Positions 56,342 through 64,000 of a DNA stretch of 64,000 nucleotides are shown piece after piece; position 1 is the stretch's first letter; each line of letters starts with the position of its first letter. Below the pieces are notes generated by a model. The model worked only from the letters and a program-made list of their open reading frames with translations, made no database searches and was not told the DNA's origin. The stretch covers positions 124,001 to 188,000 of the forward strand of contig JACJXD010000003.1 of the NCBI GenBank assembly GCA_020636845.1. The letters run 5' to 3'. Source of the DNA: Bacteroidales bacterium. Lineage in GTDB: Bacteria > Bacteroidota > Bacteroidia > Bacteroidales > Tenuifilaceae. The position numbers were made by a program, and so were the translations under genes.

Positions 56342-56722
56342 ATGAAGTTAATAGTAATACTGATATTACTAACCTTTGGTTCGCTTATAGTTTGATTGAT
56401 GAAACATTACTGGCAGCAGGATTATTTACAACTATATTGAAGTATAGCGTAAATCGCGACAGACCATTTATTACGTACCCATACATTGAAAAATTAACAT
56501 CGAGTGGGCCCCCTTCGTTTCCATCAGGGCACTCTTCTGAATGCAACAACCTCACTTAGTATTGCATACCCAAAATGGTATGTTATTAATCTGATATTTG
56601 CATGGGTAAGTGCAGTAGGCTATTTCAGAATGGATTTGGGTGTTTATTATCCAAATAATGTTCTGGCCAACGCAATTATCGGAAATGAATGCGCATTTTT
56701 AACTTATAAGATAAATAAGTAG
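56342..56722 (+). pseudogene. Broken PAP2-family phosphatase gene
   Basis: A short frame at 56342 (MKLIVILILLTFGSLIV) stops at TGA 56393-56395. Beyond it, translating from 56398 gives KYSVNRDRPFITYP and SGPPSFPSGHSSE, the first two PAP2 phosphatase motifs (KxxxxxxRP and PSGH). A frameshift after the PSGH segment moves the rest to another frame: TTSLSIAYPKWYVINLIFAW, GYFRMDLGVYYPNN, ending at 56722. The third motif has lost its key His and Asp (Tyr and Asn). The N-terminal half is also missing. It therefore cannot encode an active phosphatase. It follows the pump gene by 31 bases. Confidence 0.8.
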
Positions 56723-56790
56723 TTATACAAAAAAAGAAAGCACACAAAGCACCCTGATTTAAATTCATAAACATTTTTCATTAACAACAA

Positions 56791-56834
56791 AAAAATACTG
56801 TTGCTCAAAAATTAAATTGAACAACAGTATTTTT
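56791..56834. terminator. Long bidirectional terminator hairpin
   Basis: A 13-bp stem (56791-56803 with 56822-56834) continues after one mismatch with four more pairs (805-808 with 817-820). A/T runs flank both sides. It ends the efflux locus and the convergent zinc-ribbon operon. Confidence 0.85.
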
Positions 56835-56853
56835 CCCAAAAAGTCACCAATGC

Positions 56854-57081
56854 TTACCTTCCAACTAAAAAATCTAAAATATCTAACCCTTTCGATGTGT
56901 TAAGTTTATATAACTCGGTAAATCCACATTTTGCACAAGAAACGGCATTAAATTTTCTATTTTGAATATCGAATAGCCTAGCCATTCGGCTACCTGTAAC
57001 ATACATCTCCTGAATTTCGAATTCTACCCCACCGCATTTAGGACAGTGAGTTTTTAACCTTACCTTCTTAACTTTCGTCAT
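56854..57081 (-). CDS. Zinc-ribbon protein (COG3478-like)
   Basis: A 75-aa protein with two zinc knuckles, CPKCGG (residues 13-18) and CAKCGF (about 49-54), joined by VEFEIQEMYVTGSRMARLFD. It matches the small YpzJ/COG3478 nucleic-acid-binding zinc-ribbon group of unknown role. It is the third gene after the SPFH and Arc-like genes and overlaps the Arc-like gene by 14 bases. Confidence 0.82.
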   Translation of the reverse strand: MTKVKKVRLKTHCPKCGGVEFEIQEMYVTGSRMARLFDIQNRKFNAVSCAKCGFTELYKLNTSKGLDILDFLVGR

Positions 57082-57271
57082 TGCTGCTATTATTTGAATT
57101 CAAATTGCCATTATCCGTTTTAACGCCAACTCGTCCTGCTTTCCGTAACGCCTGGTCGATAATCCATTCTAGCTGTCCATTAACACTACGAAACTCGTCG
57201 GCAGCCCATTTCTCCAATGCTTCAAACTTTTCAGGGTCAATTCGTAAAACAAATGTTTTCTTTTGTCCCAT
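57068..57271 (-). CDS. Arc-like ribbon-helix-helix protein
   Basis: A 67-aa protein. KKTFVLRIDPEKFEALEKWA followed by DEFRSVNGQLEWIIDQALRK is the ribbon-helix-helix fold of the Arc repressor. The tail is Asn/Ser-rich and disordered. It could bind DNA and regulate its operon, or act in complex with the neighbouring SPFH protein. It starts five bases after the SPFH stop and overlaps the zinc-ribbon gene. No toxin gene is next to it, so it is not supported as an antitoxin. Confidence 0.82.
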   Translation of the reverse strand: MGQKKTFVLRIDPEKFEALEKWAADEFRSVNGQLEWIIDQALRKAGRVGVKTDNGNLNSNNSSNDES

Positions 57272-57276
57272 AATTG

Positions 57277-58125
57277 TTATTGATACAACGTTCCCGTATT
57301 AACAACAGGCATTGCCGATTCGTCGGAGCAAAGTACCACCATAAGGTTGCTTACCATTGCAGCCTTCTTCTCCTCGTCCAGTTCAACAATCTGCTTTTCC
57401 GACAGCTGTTCCAATGCCATTTGAACCATACTTACGGCCCCTTCAACAATCTTGCTTCGGGCTGCTACCACAGCAGTAGCCTGCTGACGACGCAACATAG
57501 CACTGGCTATTTCCGAAGCATAGGCTATATAGTTGATTCGTGCTTCTATAACCTGTATTCCGGCAATGTTCAGTCGTTCTATAAGTTCAGTTTCCAACTT
57601 ATGATTTACAACCTCGCCTCCGGACCTAAGTGTAATTTCCTCCTCTTCGTGCTCAAAATTATCATAAGGAAACATTCCCGCTAATTTACGTAACGCCGCA
57701 TCGCTTTGAACAATTACAAAATGTTCATATTCATCAACCTCGAACGATGCTTTATAGGTATTCTCAACCCTCCAAACCAAAACAAGTCCAACCATTATGG
57801 GGTTACCCACCTTGTCGTTTACCTTTATTGGTTCACTGTTAAAATTACGTGCTCTAAGCGAAATACGCTTTTTAACGTAAAATGGGTTTGTCCAAAAGAA
57901 TCCATTTCGCCGAATCGTTCCCATATACTTTCCAAATAGTATTAAAACCGATGATTCGTTCGGGTTTACCGTAACAAACCCCGGAAGTATTAGCACTACC
58001 GGCAAAAAACCGAATATATACCAAGGCGATCCAGTTATGGAAAGCATTGTAATAGTAGCCCCTAGTAGTATCAGAAACACCACAAACATGACGTAACCTG
58101 ATTTTGGATTAAACTCTTTTTCCAT
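57277..58125 (-). CDS. SPFH/stomatin-like membrane protein
   Basis: A 282-aa protein with two N-terminal hydrophobic segments (VMFVVFLILLGATITMLSI and YIFGFLPVVLILPGFVTV), then an SPFH domain (NPNESSVLILFGKYMGTIRR, VVWRVENTYKASFEVDEY-like region). Stomatin relatives organise membrane microdomains and bind proteases. It is the first gene of a conserved trio with an Arc-like and a zinc-ribbon gene seen in other Bacteroidota. The tail (MVVLCSDESAMPVVNTGTLY) follows a long helix. Confidence 0.9.
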   Translation of the reverse strand: MEKEFNPKSGYVMFVVFLILLGATITMLSITGSPWYIFGFLPVVLILPGFVTVNPNESSVLILFGKYMGTIRRNGFFWTNPFYVKKRISLRARNFNSEPIKVNDKVGNPIMVGLVLVWRVENTYKASFEVDEYEHFVIVQSDAALRKLAGMFPYDNFEHEEEEITLRSGGEVVNHKLETELIERLNIAGIQVIEARINYIAYASEIASAMLRRQQATAVVAARSKIVEGAVSMVQMALEQLSEKQIVELDEEKKAAMVSNLMVVLCSDESAMPVVNTGTLYQ

Positions 58126-58198
58126 CGTTGTAAAATTAATATTGATATTATTTTAATATTACAAATATATTATATTGAATTATCAAAGTCAATAAAAA

Positions 58199-58218
58199 AA
58201 CCGGAAAATTTTCCGGTT
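58199..58218 (-). terminator. Terminator of the small unknown gene
   Basis: A perfect palindrome AACCGGAAAATTTTCCGGTT gives an 8-bp stem. On the minus strand it runs into TTTTTTATTG. It overlaps the stop codon of the gene at 58217. Confidence 0.8.
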
Positions 58219-58420
58219 ACATTACCCTTGCCAAAATTGCTTTTATGCTTCTATCGGGCATTTTAGGGCTCACAGCCTCCAATTCGAACAGTAACTTTTT
58301 TAACCGACTCTCCTCGTTAAAAGCCGAATAAGGCGGACGAATCATGGAAATCCGTTTATTCTTTTTGCTATACAGAGACACGTTAAAAAATAGATTAGTG
58401 TAGATTTTTGTCATAGGCAT
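58217..58420 (-). CDS. Small hypothetical protein
   Basis: A 67-aa frame from the ATG at 58420; another ATG two codons in (58414) is an alternative start. It contains a positively charged N-terminal half (VSLYSKKNKRISMIR) and a helical C-terminal half (ESRLKKLLFELEAVSPK). No family was recognised. Support for it being real is the terminator built into its stop codon and the lack of any other gene for that terminator. It lies between the SPFH operon and a sigma factor gene. Confidence 0.5.
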   Translation of the reverse strand: MPMTKIYTNLFFNVSLYSKKNKRISMIRPPYSAFNEESRLKKLLFELEAVSPKMPDRSIKAILARVM

Positions 58421-58564
58421 CAAGTTTTACCTTAGAACGCATATTGGCGTATCAATATTGCAAACAAACTCGATAACTTTTCGAAAAATTTTTCAGGAAT
58501 CTACACATCCACAATTTTACATACAACTATCTATCTTCTAAACTTCATACTAACTACAAAAAGA

Positions 58565-59161
58565 CTAAATACTTTCGAATTCAAGGCTTAAATCTTTTTC
58601 CTTAACAAGTTTCCTCAAGTTCATTAGTGCATAGCGCATTCTGCCTAAGGCTGTATTTATGCTAACGTTGGTTAAATCGGCAATTTCCTTAAAACTCAAA
58701 TCGCCATAATACCTTAGCATTACAACCTCCTTCTGGTCATTAGGAAGAAGGTCAACCAACATTCGAACCTCGGCCAATACCCTTTCGTATATCATTTTTT
58801 GCTCCACATTCATTCCCGAAAAACGTGGAGTATTAAACAAATCGGCCTCGTAATCGTCGTTCGAAATTTCTCGGTACTGCTTATTCTTCCTGAAGTAATC
58901 TATAACCAAGTTATGGGCAATACGAATCAACCATGGTTGAAAGCGATTCGTTTCGGCATAGCGACCCTCCCGAACGGAATTTATAGCCTTTACAAAGGCT
59001 TCTTGCGTTAAGTCTTCAGCCAAATATGGTTTGCGAACCATAAGCAGGATATACGTATATACCCTTCGCTCATGACGTTTAATGAGCGTTTCAAGCGCAC
59101 TGCTATTACCGTTAAGGAAATCATTCAGAAGCTCCTTGTCGGAACAATAATTAGGTTTCAC
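58565..59161 (-). CDS. ECF-type RNA polymerase sigma factor
   Basis: A 198-aa sigma factor with region 2 (YLAEDLTQEAFVKAINSVRE, FQPWLIRIAHNLVIDYFRKN) and region 4 (LPNDQKEVVMLRYYGDLSFK, VSINTALGRMRYALMNLRKL). No region 3 or 1 is present, as in extracytoplasmic-function sigmas. No anti-sigma gene is adjacent, so its regulator is unknown. It may direct a stress or envelope regulon. The genes on either side show no common target. Confidence 0.93.
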   Translation of the reverse strand: MKPNYCSDKELLNDFLNGNSSALETLIKRHERRVYTYILLMVRKPYLAEDLTQEAFVKAINSVREGRYAETNRFQPWLIRIAHNLVIDYFRKNKQYREISNDDYEADLFNTPRFSGMNVEQKMIYERVLAEVRMLVDLLPNDQKEVVMLRYYGDLSFKEIADLTNVSINTALGRMRYALMNLRKLVKEKDLSLEFESI

Positions 59162-59365
59162 GGTAACCTCCTTTTCTGTTTTGGTTAGCGTGTAGAGCTT
59201 CTATCTATAGGCGAATTATTTAAATTAAACTTATTTAACTTACAGGAGCAATATTACAAAAATATTTTAAAACCGAAAACGTTTTTATTATTTTTACTTA
59301 AAGACTACGAAAATGGTTACAAACAAACGTATCAAACATCATTCCTAAATTTAAATTCTTTATAA

Positions 59366-59873
59366 ATGAATTTTTTTGATAAAAACGACATAGGTAATAT
59401 AAAAATAGAACCAACAATACTCGACAAACTAATCGATTCTGTTAGTTTCACCTTACTGATAGGTTATTGGTTTTACGACTTAATTATTTTCTCGAAACTT
59501 CCGGAAACAATTCCCTCCCATTTTAATCTTTTAGGAACTCCCGATGGGTTTCACTCAAAAAAGTATCTTTTTATACTACCGCTAATAACAACCACAATTT
59601 TTACCATGATTGAATACAAATAAGAAGAACTTTCCCGTTCCAATTACCCCTTTAAACGCCCAAAAACAATATCAATTGGCAACTCAGTTAACTCGAGTTT
59701 TGAGATTAAATACAACTATATTTTCTTTCATTACCGATTTATATGCCACTCAACTTGCCCTTAAAACATTTGAGTTAAGCAAAACTCTATCATACCTATA
59801 CCTTCCTATTTTACTATCCTTTGTTTTAGTTCCCTTAATATTCTACACGGCTAAAATGATAAAGAACAGGTAA
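59366..59873 (+). pseudogene. Frameshifted DUF1648-family membrane protein gene
   Basis: The first part (59366-59623) encodes YWFYDLIIFSKLPETIPSHF and LLGTPDGFHSKKYLFILPL, the DUF1648 core, and ends early at a TAA. The second part, in the next frame from about 59610, continues with FPVPITPLNAQKQYQLATQL and two hydrophobic segments to 59873. Together they equal one intact member of the family; the second part has no proper start codon (only TTG). A single frameshift at about 59604-59623 explains it. Intact members are small membrane proteins with a DUF1648 N-terminus and unknown role. Sequencing error is the alternative. Confidence 0.7.
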
Positions 59874-59978
59874 TTTTACACCGCCTACTCCTGCCTTTCT
59901 TAGAAAACTTCTAGAAACATTTTTCGGAAAACTTAACATCCAAAAGGTTGTTCTAATGGTCATTTAAGTAATTGATGT

Positions 59979-59986
59979 TACCTTTG
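59979..59986 (+). promoter_or_regulatory. -7 element of uvrA
   Basis: TACCTTTG matches TAnnTTTG, 20 bases before the uvrA ATG. No SOS-like operator is recognisable nearby. Confidence 0.5.
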
Positions 59987-60006
59987 TAGGTTAATTTTTT
60001 AAGCAG

Positions 60007-62817
60007 ATGCAAAAGAGTTCTAACGTAATCTCTGTAAAAGGGGCAAGAATACATAATCTTAAGAACATTAGTGTTGATATTCCGCGCAATAAGTTAGTTG
60101 TAATTACAGGGGTATCGGGCTCCGGTAAGTCCTCGCTGGCTTTCGATACCATTTACGCCGAAGGGCAACGCAGGTATGTGGAGAGTTTGTCGTCGTATGC
60201 CCGCCAGTTTTTAGGGAGGATGTCGAAACCCGAAGTTGACCTTATTAGCGGCATTCCACCGGCTATTGCCATTGAACAAAAGGTTAATACGCGGAATCCT
60301 CGCTCCACCGTAGGAACTTCTACCGAAATTTACGATTACCTTAAACTTCTTTTTGCTCGTATTGGGAAAACGTATTCGCCCATTTCCGGAGAGGAGGTAA
60401 AACGGCATTCGGTTAGCGATGTTACCAACTTTATAACTTCCTATCCCGATGGAACTAAAATGATACTTATAGCCCCAATTACCCCTAATGGTAGCATGGC
60501 ATCAAAGTTAGAGGAACTAATGCGTGAAGGATTTACCAGAATTGAGGTTGGAGAGCAAACTTTCCGAATTGAAGATGAAAAAATAAGGGAGTTGGTAACT
60601 CTTTCGGAAGCTGATGTTAACTTAATTATCGACCGTTTCTCCGTTAGTTCCGACGATGATTTTATTAGCCGGATTGCCGATTCCGTCCAAACCGCCTACG
60701 GCGAAGGAAAAGGATTCTGCACACTAAAAGTTTACTCCGGAGATAAATTCAAGGAGTATAAATTCTCCAATCTTTTTGAACTCGATGGTATTAAATTCGA
60801 GGAACCAACCGAACACCTTTTTAGTTTCAACAGCCCTCTTGGAGCTTGTCCAAAATGTGAAGGATACGGCAAAATTGTTGGTATTGACGAAGAATTGGTT
60901 ATCCCCAATCAAAGTTTATCCATTTACAACGATGCCATAGCATGTTGGAAGGGCGAAAGCATGAGTTGGTACAAGGACAAGTTGGTTGAGAACGCTTCAA
61001 AGTATAAAATTCCCATTCATAAACCCTACTACGAACTAACCAGTGAACAAAAGAATCTGATTTGGGATGGAACTCGAGACTTTACAGGTATTAACGGTTT
61101 CTTTTCCGAGTTGGAACAAAAGCGTTATAAAATACAATACAGGGTACTTCTTTCGCGATACACGGGTAAAACAACCTGTCCCGTTTGTAAAGGAACCAGA
61201 TTAAGGGTAGAAGCTTCGTATATAAAGGTAAACGGACATACCATACAGGACATGGTAAGTACCCCTGTAAATAAGTTGAAGGAAATTTTCGACACTATTT
61301 CGCTCAACGAACACGACGAACATGTTGCCAAAAGAATTCTGACTGAAATCAGGAACCGGTTAAGTTACCTGGTCAATGTAGGTTTAGGATATTTAACGCT
61401 AAACAGGTTATCGTCCACCTTATCCGGAGGCGAATCGCAACGTATAAACTTGGCCACATCGTTGGGAAGCAGCTTGGTAGGTTCGCTATATATACTCGAC
61501 GAACCCAGCATAGGGTTGCATCCTCGCGACACAAATTTGCTGATAGAAGTTTTAAAACAACTTCGGGATTTAGGCAATACCGTTATTATTGTTGAGCATG
61601 ACGAGGAAATTATGCGTGCTGCCGATTATCTTATAGACATTGGCCCGGAAGCCGGACTTAATGGAGGCGATGTTGTTTTTCAAGGTGAAATTAAAGACAT
61701 TACAACCGCAACCAAAAGTTTAACCGCACAGTATTTAAACGGAATAAAATCCATTGCACTTCCCGACTCTCGGCGTAAATGGAACAGTTACATAGAAATT
61801 TCGGGCGCCAGGGAAAACAACCTTAAAAATATCAACGTAAAATTTCCACTTCACACACTTACCGTTGTAACAGGTGTAAGCGGCTCGGGAAAATCCAGCT
61901 TAGTTCGCAACACTCTTTACCCTGCACTACAAAAGTATTTTACCGGTTCCGGAGAACGGGCTGGCCAGCACGATGCCATGAAGGGCGATCTTAAACGCAT
62001 AACAGGCGTTGAAATGGTCGATCAGAATCCAATCGGGAAATCGTCCAGAAGCAATCCGGTTACCTACATAAAGGCATGGGACGATATCCGGAAATTACTC
62101 TCCGAACAACCATACGCCAAGCAAAACGGTTATAAACCTGCACATTTTTCCTTTAACGTTGACGGAGGCCGCTGCGAAGAATGCCAAGGCGAAGGTGTTA
62201 TTCACGTTGAAATGCAATTTATGGCCGACATAACACTTGTTTGCGAAAGTTGCAAGGGAAAGCGTTTTAAGGATGACGTTCTGGAAGTGAAGTATAAAGG
62301 CGCCAATGTTCACGATATCCTTGAAATGACGGTTGACCGCGCAATTGAATTCTTCAGTTCTGGTAAAACTTCAACAGAGAAAAAAATAGCCGAAAAGCTA
62401 AAACCGTTGCAGGATGTCGGGTTAGGTTATATTAAACTGGGACAGCCTTCGAGTACCCTCAGCGGTGGCGAAAGCCAACGTGTTAAGTTGGCCTCGTTCC
62501 TGCAAAAAGATGTTTCCGAAAAGCCATTGCTTTTCATTTTTGACGAACCGACGACAGGACTTCACTTTAACGATATTAAAAAATTGCTGGAGGCTTTCGA
62601 TGCTCTTATAGCCAAAGGACATAGCATTGTTTTGGTGGAACACAACATTGATGTGATTAAGAGTGCCGATTGGATTATCGATTTAGGCCCTGAAGGAGGC
62701 AACGATGGAGGCTACCTGGTTTTCGAAGGAACCCCGGAACAGCTGGTTAAATATCAAAAATCATATACAGGAAAATACCTGCAACCAAAATTGCTGGAAA
62801 CTGAAAAAAGTCGCTAA
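60007..62817 (+). CDS. uvrA: Excinuclease ABC subunit A
   Basis: A 936-aa damage-recognition ATPase of nucleotide excision repair. The first ATP-binding cassette has [20 protein letters not shown] and [16 protein letters not shown]; the second has [20 protein letters not shown] and [16 protein letters not shown]. Cysteine pairs are in [21 protein letters not shown] and CEECQGEG with CESCKGKR. In the first zinc module only the second CxxC remains: the usual upstream pair is replaced by [12 protein letters not shown], which is common in Bacteroidota. It is monocistronic, with its own -7 box and a terminator overlapping the stop. Confidence 0.97.
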   Translation: MQKSSNVISVKGARIHNLKNISVDIPRNKLVVITGVSGSGKSSLAFDTIYAEGQRRYVESLSSYARQFLGRMSKPEVDLISGIPPAIAIEQKVNTRNPRSTVGTSTEIYDYLKLLFARIGKTYSPISGEEVKRHSVSDVTNFITSYPDGTKMILIAPITPNGSMASKLEELMREGFTRIEVGEQTFRIEDEKIRELVTLSEADVNLIIDRFSVSSDDDFISRIADSVQTAYGEGKGFCTLKVYSGDKFKEYKFSNLFELDGIKFEEPTEHLFSFNSPLGACPKCEGYGKIVGIDEELVIPNQSLSIYNDAIACWKGESMSWYKDKLVENASKYKIPIHKPYYELTSEQKNLIWDGTRDFTGINGFFSELEQKRYKIQYRVLLSRYTGKTTCPVCKGTRLRVEASYIKVNGHTIQDMVSTPVNKLKEIFDTISLNEHDEHVAKRILTEIRNRLSYLVNVGLGYLTLNRLSSTLSGGESQRINLATSLGSSLVGSLYILDEPSIGLHPRDTNLLIEVLKQLRDLGNTVIIVEHDEEIMRAADYLIDIGPEAGLNGGDVVFQGEIKDITTATKSLTAQYLNGIKSIALPDSRRKWNSYIEISGARENNLKNINVKFPLHTLTVVTGVSGSGKSSLVRNTLYPALQKYFTGSGERAGQHDAMKGDLKRITGVEMVDQNPIGKSSRSNPVTYIKAWDDIRKLLSEQPYAKQNGYKPAHFSFNVDGGRCEECQGEGVIHVEMQFMADITLVCESCKGKRFKDDVLEVKYKGANVHDILEMTVDRAIEFFSSGKTSTEKKIAEKLKPLQDVGLGYIKLGQPSSTLSGGESQRVKLASFLQKDVSEKPLLFIFDEPTTGLHFNDIKKLLEAFDALIAKGHSIVLVEHNIDVIKSADWIIDLGPEGGNDGGYLVFEGTPEQLVKYQKSYTGKYLQPKLLETEKSR

Positions 62818-62829
62818 AAAGCGACTTTT
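62806..62829 (+). terminator. Terminator of uvrA overlapping its stop codon
   Basis: A 9-bp stem (62806-62814 with 62821-62829) with a 6-base loop that contains the last base of the uvrA stop region. It is followed by CTATTCTTG; the T run is inside the stem's 3' arm. Confidence 0.7.
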
Positions 62830-62854
62830 CTATTCTTGAACTATATTTAAATGG

Positions 62855-63295
62855 TTAATTAGTTTTCAATCCAAACATAATTGCTACACATCCGCTGCTC
62901 AGTTCAGCCTCGTCATTATTGCCCGATGGAACCTTAACTAAAATAATAAGCTGCTGTGTGGCTTCAACCTTAAAATCCCATGTCAACTTGTAGTTGTCCT
63001 TTGCATTGGTATAAAGCACTCTACGATCAACATCCATTATAATAAACTCTACATTTGACAACGATTCCGAACCACACACTGCAATACGATACTCTTGGCC
63101 TGCATAAAACGTCTTAAAGAGTTCTGCATCTTCCCCTTCGGTTAATATTGCAGCATTGAAATTTCCATCGTGAACATAAGGAGCCAACTCTAACTTACAA
63201 ACCTTCTTGGCAAAATTCTTACACTGAGCATTACCTGATTGCGGTATAAAAGTTAGCATTCCTAAAAATAGTAAGATGTAAACGAACGGTTTCAT
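62855..63295 (-). CDS. Secreted protein of unknown function
   Basis: A 146-aa protein with a signal peptide (FVYILLFLGMLTFIPQSGNA, then QCKNFAKKVCK). The mature part contains four cysteines at most (C24, C32 and two later) and a beta-sandwich-like pattern (AGQEYRIAVCGSESLSNVEF, LTWDFKVEATQQLIILVKV). No family was recognised. It lies 11 bases downstream of the next gene, so the two are probably co-transcribed. Confidence 0.75.
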   Translation of the reverse strand: MKPFVYILLFLGMLTFIPQSGNAQCKNFAKKVCKLELAPYVHDGNFNAAILTEGEDAELFKTFYAGQEYRIAVCGSESLSNVEFIIMDVDRRVLYTNAKDNYKLTWDFKVEATQQLIILVKVPSGNNDEAELSSGCVAIMFGLKTN

Positions 63296-63306
63296 ACGGA
63301 AAAGGA

Positions 63307-64000
63307 TTAAGCAGTATATTTATTACGCAATTCTCTAACTTTTGTTTTCAATTTCTTGAAAACTTCCGGATTAACAGTAATCACATTCTTGGAACGTAAT
63401 GTGGTAACTTTCGACTGTTTGTCGGGTATAACATCAACCTCCGAGGCAGAAATCTGAACTTGGTCGTAAATCGACTTTAAATCAACCATATCATCATACA
63501 CTTCTTTTACGTCCTTATTATCGATATTCTGATTAAGAAGGTTTAAAACTGTTCCGAGCGACAACTTTTGGTCGGCAATACGATCGACCAACTCATTATC
63601 AACTTTATTTAAATCGTCAACCAGCGAAGTGGCAATGTAAAGTCCTTCGACCCAACCACCAACCAGAATTATAGAACCCAATGCTACCCTCTCGTCCTCT
63701 TCCAAAATGGAGTTGGTATTGAGTAGCGTTTCGGAAATTGTTTCCATAATTACATCGCGGTTATTTACATTTTCCTCCAGCCGTTGAATTACCGAGTTAT
63801 CTATTGCGTTGAGAATTCCTAACCCCTCCGCCATTTTTTTTGAAGCGGTCATCAACTTAACCGTTGCTTGTGTTTGATCGAACAAACTTGCATAACTCAA
63901 ATCGGTACTGTAAATACCCAAATTCAAAGCCATTGCCTTACTTGTATTGTAATGCGAAATGTTTTCGACCGGATTAAGAATTTCTTCGTCGTAAACGGCA
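63307..64000 (-). CDS. Conserved hypothetical protein, 5' end outside window
   Basis: An ATG at 63933 would give 208 aa, but the frame is open and coding-like further upstream to the window edge (EEILNPVENISHYNTSKAMA just before and across that ATG), so the true start is beyond base 64000. The protein is mostly helical (ASLFDQTQATVKLMTASKKM, VALGSIILVGGWVEGLYIAT, DKQSKVTTLRSKNVITVNPE) with no membrane segment clearly predicted apart from the short GGW region. No family was recognised. It precedes the small secreted protein in one transcription unit. Confidence 0.75.
   Translation of the reverse strand, partial: AVYDEEILNPVENISHYNTSKAMALNLGIYSTDLSYASLFDQTQATVKLMTASKKMAEGLGILNAIDNSVIQRLEENVNNRDVIMETISETLLNTNSILEEDERVALGSIILVGGWVEGLYIATSLVDDLNKVDNELVDRIADQKLSLGTVLNLLNQNIDNKDVKEVYDDMVDLKSIYDQVQISASEVDVIPDKQSKVTTLRSKNVITVNPEVFKKLKTKVRELRNKYTA

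Noticed and set aside
57068..57271. Arc-like protein as antitoxin of a toxin-antitoxin pair
   Set aside because: Neither neighbour resembles a toxin; one is an SPFH membrane protein and the other a zinc ribbon.

Overview
The window is chromosomal DNA of a Bacteroidota bacterium, most likely of the order Bacteroidales. The evidence is low G+C, many upstream elements of the TAnnTTTG type (the Bacteroidota -7 box), few strong Shine-Dalgarno sequences, and a typical gene set: OmpP1/FadL-like porin, WbqC, LysM plus periplasmic-binding fusion, SPFH protein with an Arc-like partner, archaeal/eukaryal-type ProS and a 314-aa PurC. No phage, insertion sequence, CRISPR array or integrase is visible. It is mostly a core-genome stretch with one accessory-looking efflux locus and two decayed genes.

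Layout. 1-5.4 kb: end of an unknown gene, RDD membrane protein, secreted esterase, a 144-bp inverted-repeat element, tRNA-Arg(CCG), a small outer-membrane barrel, a GT39-like glycosyltransferase and nth. 5.5-11.4 kb: ABC-F ATPase, tilS, an MFS exporter and an NAD-dependent epimerase/reductase. 11.4-18 kb (minus strand): an unknown protein, an M49-like lipoprotein peptidase, a SiaB-like GHKL protein and a POTRA/BamA-like barrel, preceded by proS. 18-21 kb: an aromatic-rich lipoprotein and a FadL-like porin. 21-27 kb (minus): the translation operon thrS-infC-rpmI-rplT, then dapB-lepB-wbqC-like. 27-32.5 kb (minus): plsY, pckA, a LysM/binding-protein fusion and a CDF transporter. 32.7-42.2 kb: a SNF2 helicase, purC, phoH, then SAM hydrolase-like, mazG, an isolated DppB-like permease, tpiA and prmA. 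42.4-47 kb: a 1527-aa exported protein of unknown role. 47-48.4 kb: phosphodiesterase and rsmE.

48.4-56.7 kb is the most coherent regulated module: an OmpR-type response regulator, a histidine kinase, a PepSY-like protein, TolC, a membrane fusion lipoprotein and an RND pump, ending in a broken PAP2 phosphatase gene. The response-regulator promoter and the PepSY-like promoter carry almost the same box at the same distance from their -7 elements, which suggests autoregulation plus control of the downstream genes. 56.8-64 kb: SPFH/Arc/zinc-ribbon operon, a sigma factor, a frameshifted DUF1648 gene, uvrA and two genes of unknown function, the last running off the window.

Several start sites differ from the longest possible reading frame. 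infC probably starts at an AUA codon behind an unusually strong Shine-Dalgarno sequence. phoH and the ABC-F gene probably start with TTG. The response regulator (GTG) and plsY start only 4-5 nt after a -7 box and may be leaderless. No single clearly novel defence or biosynthetic system is visible; the best candidates for new biology are the regulated efflux module, the giant exported protein with an internal helix-turn-helix-like segment, and the SiaB/M49/unknown/barrel cluster.
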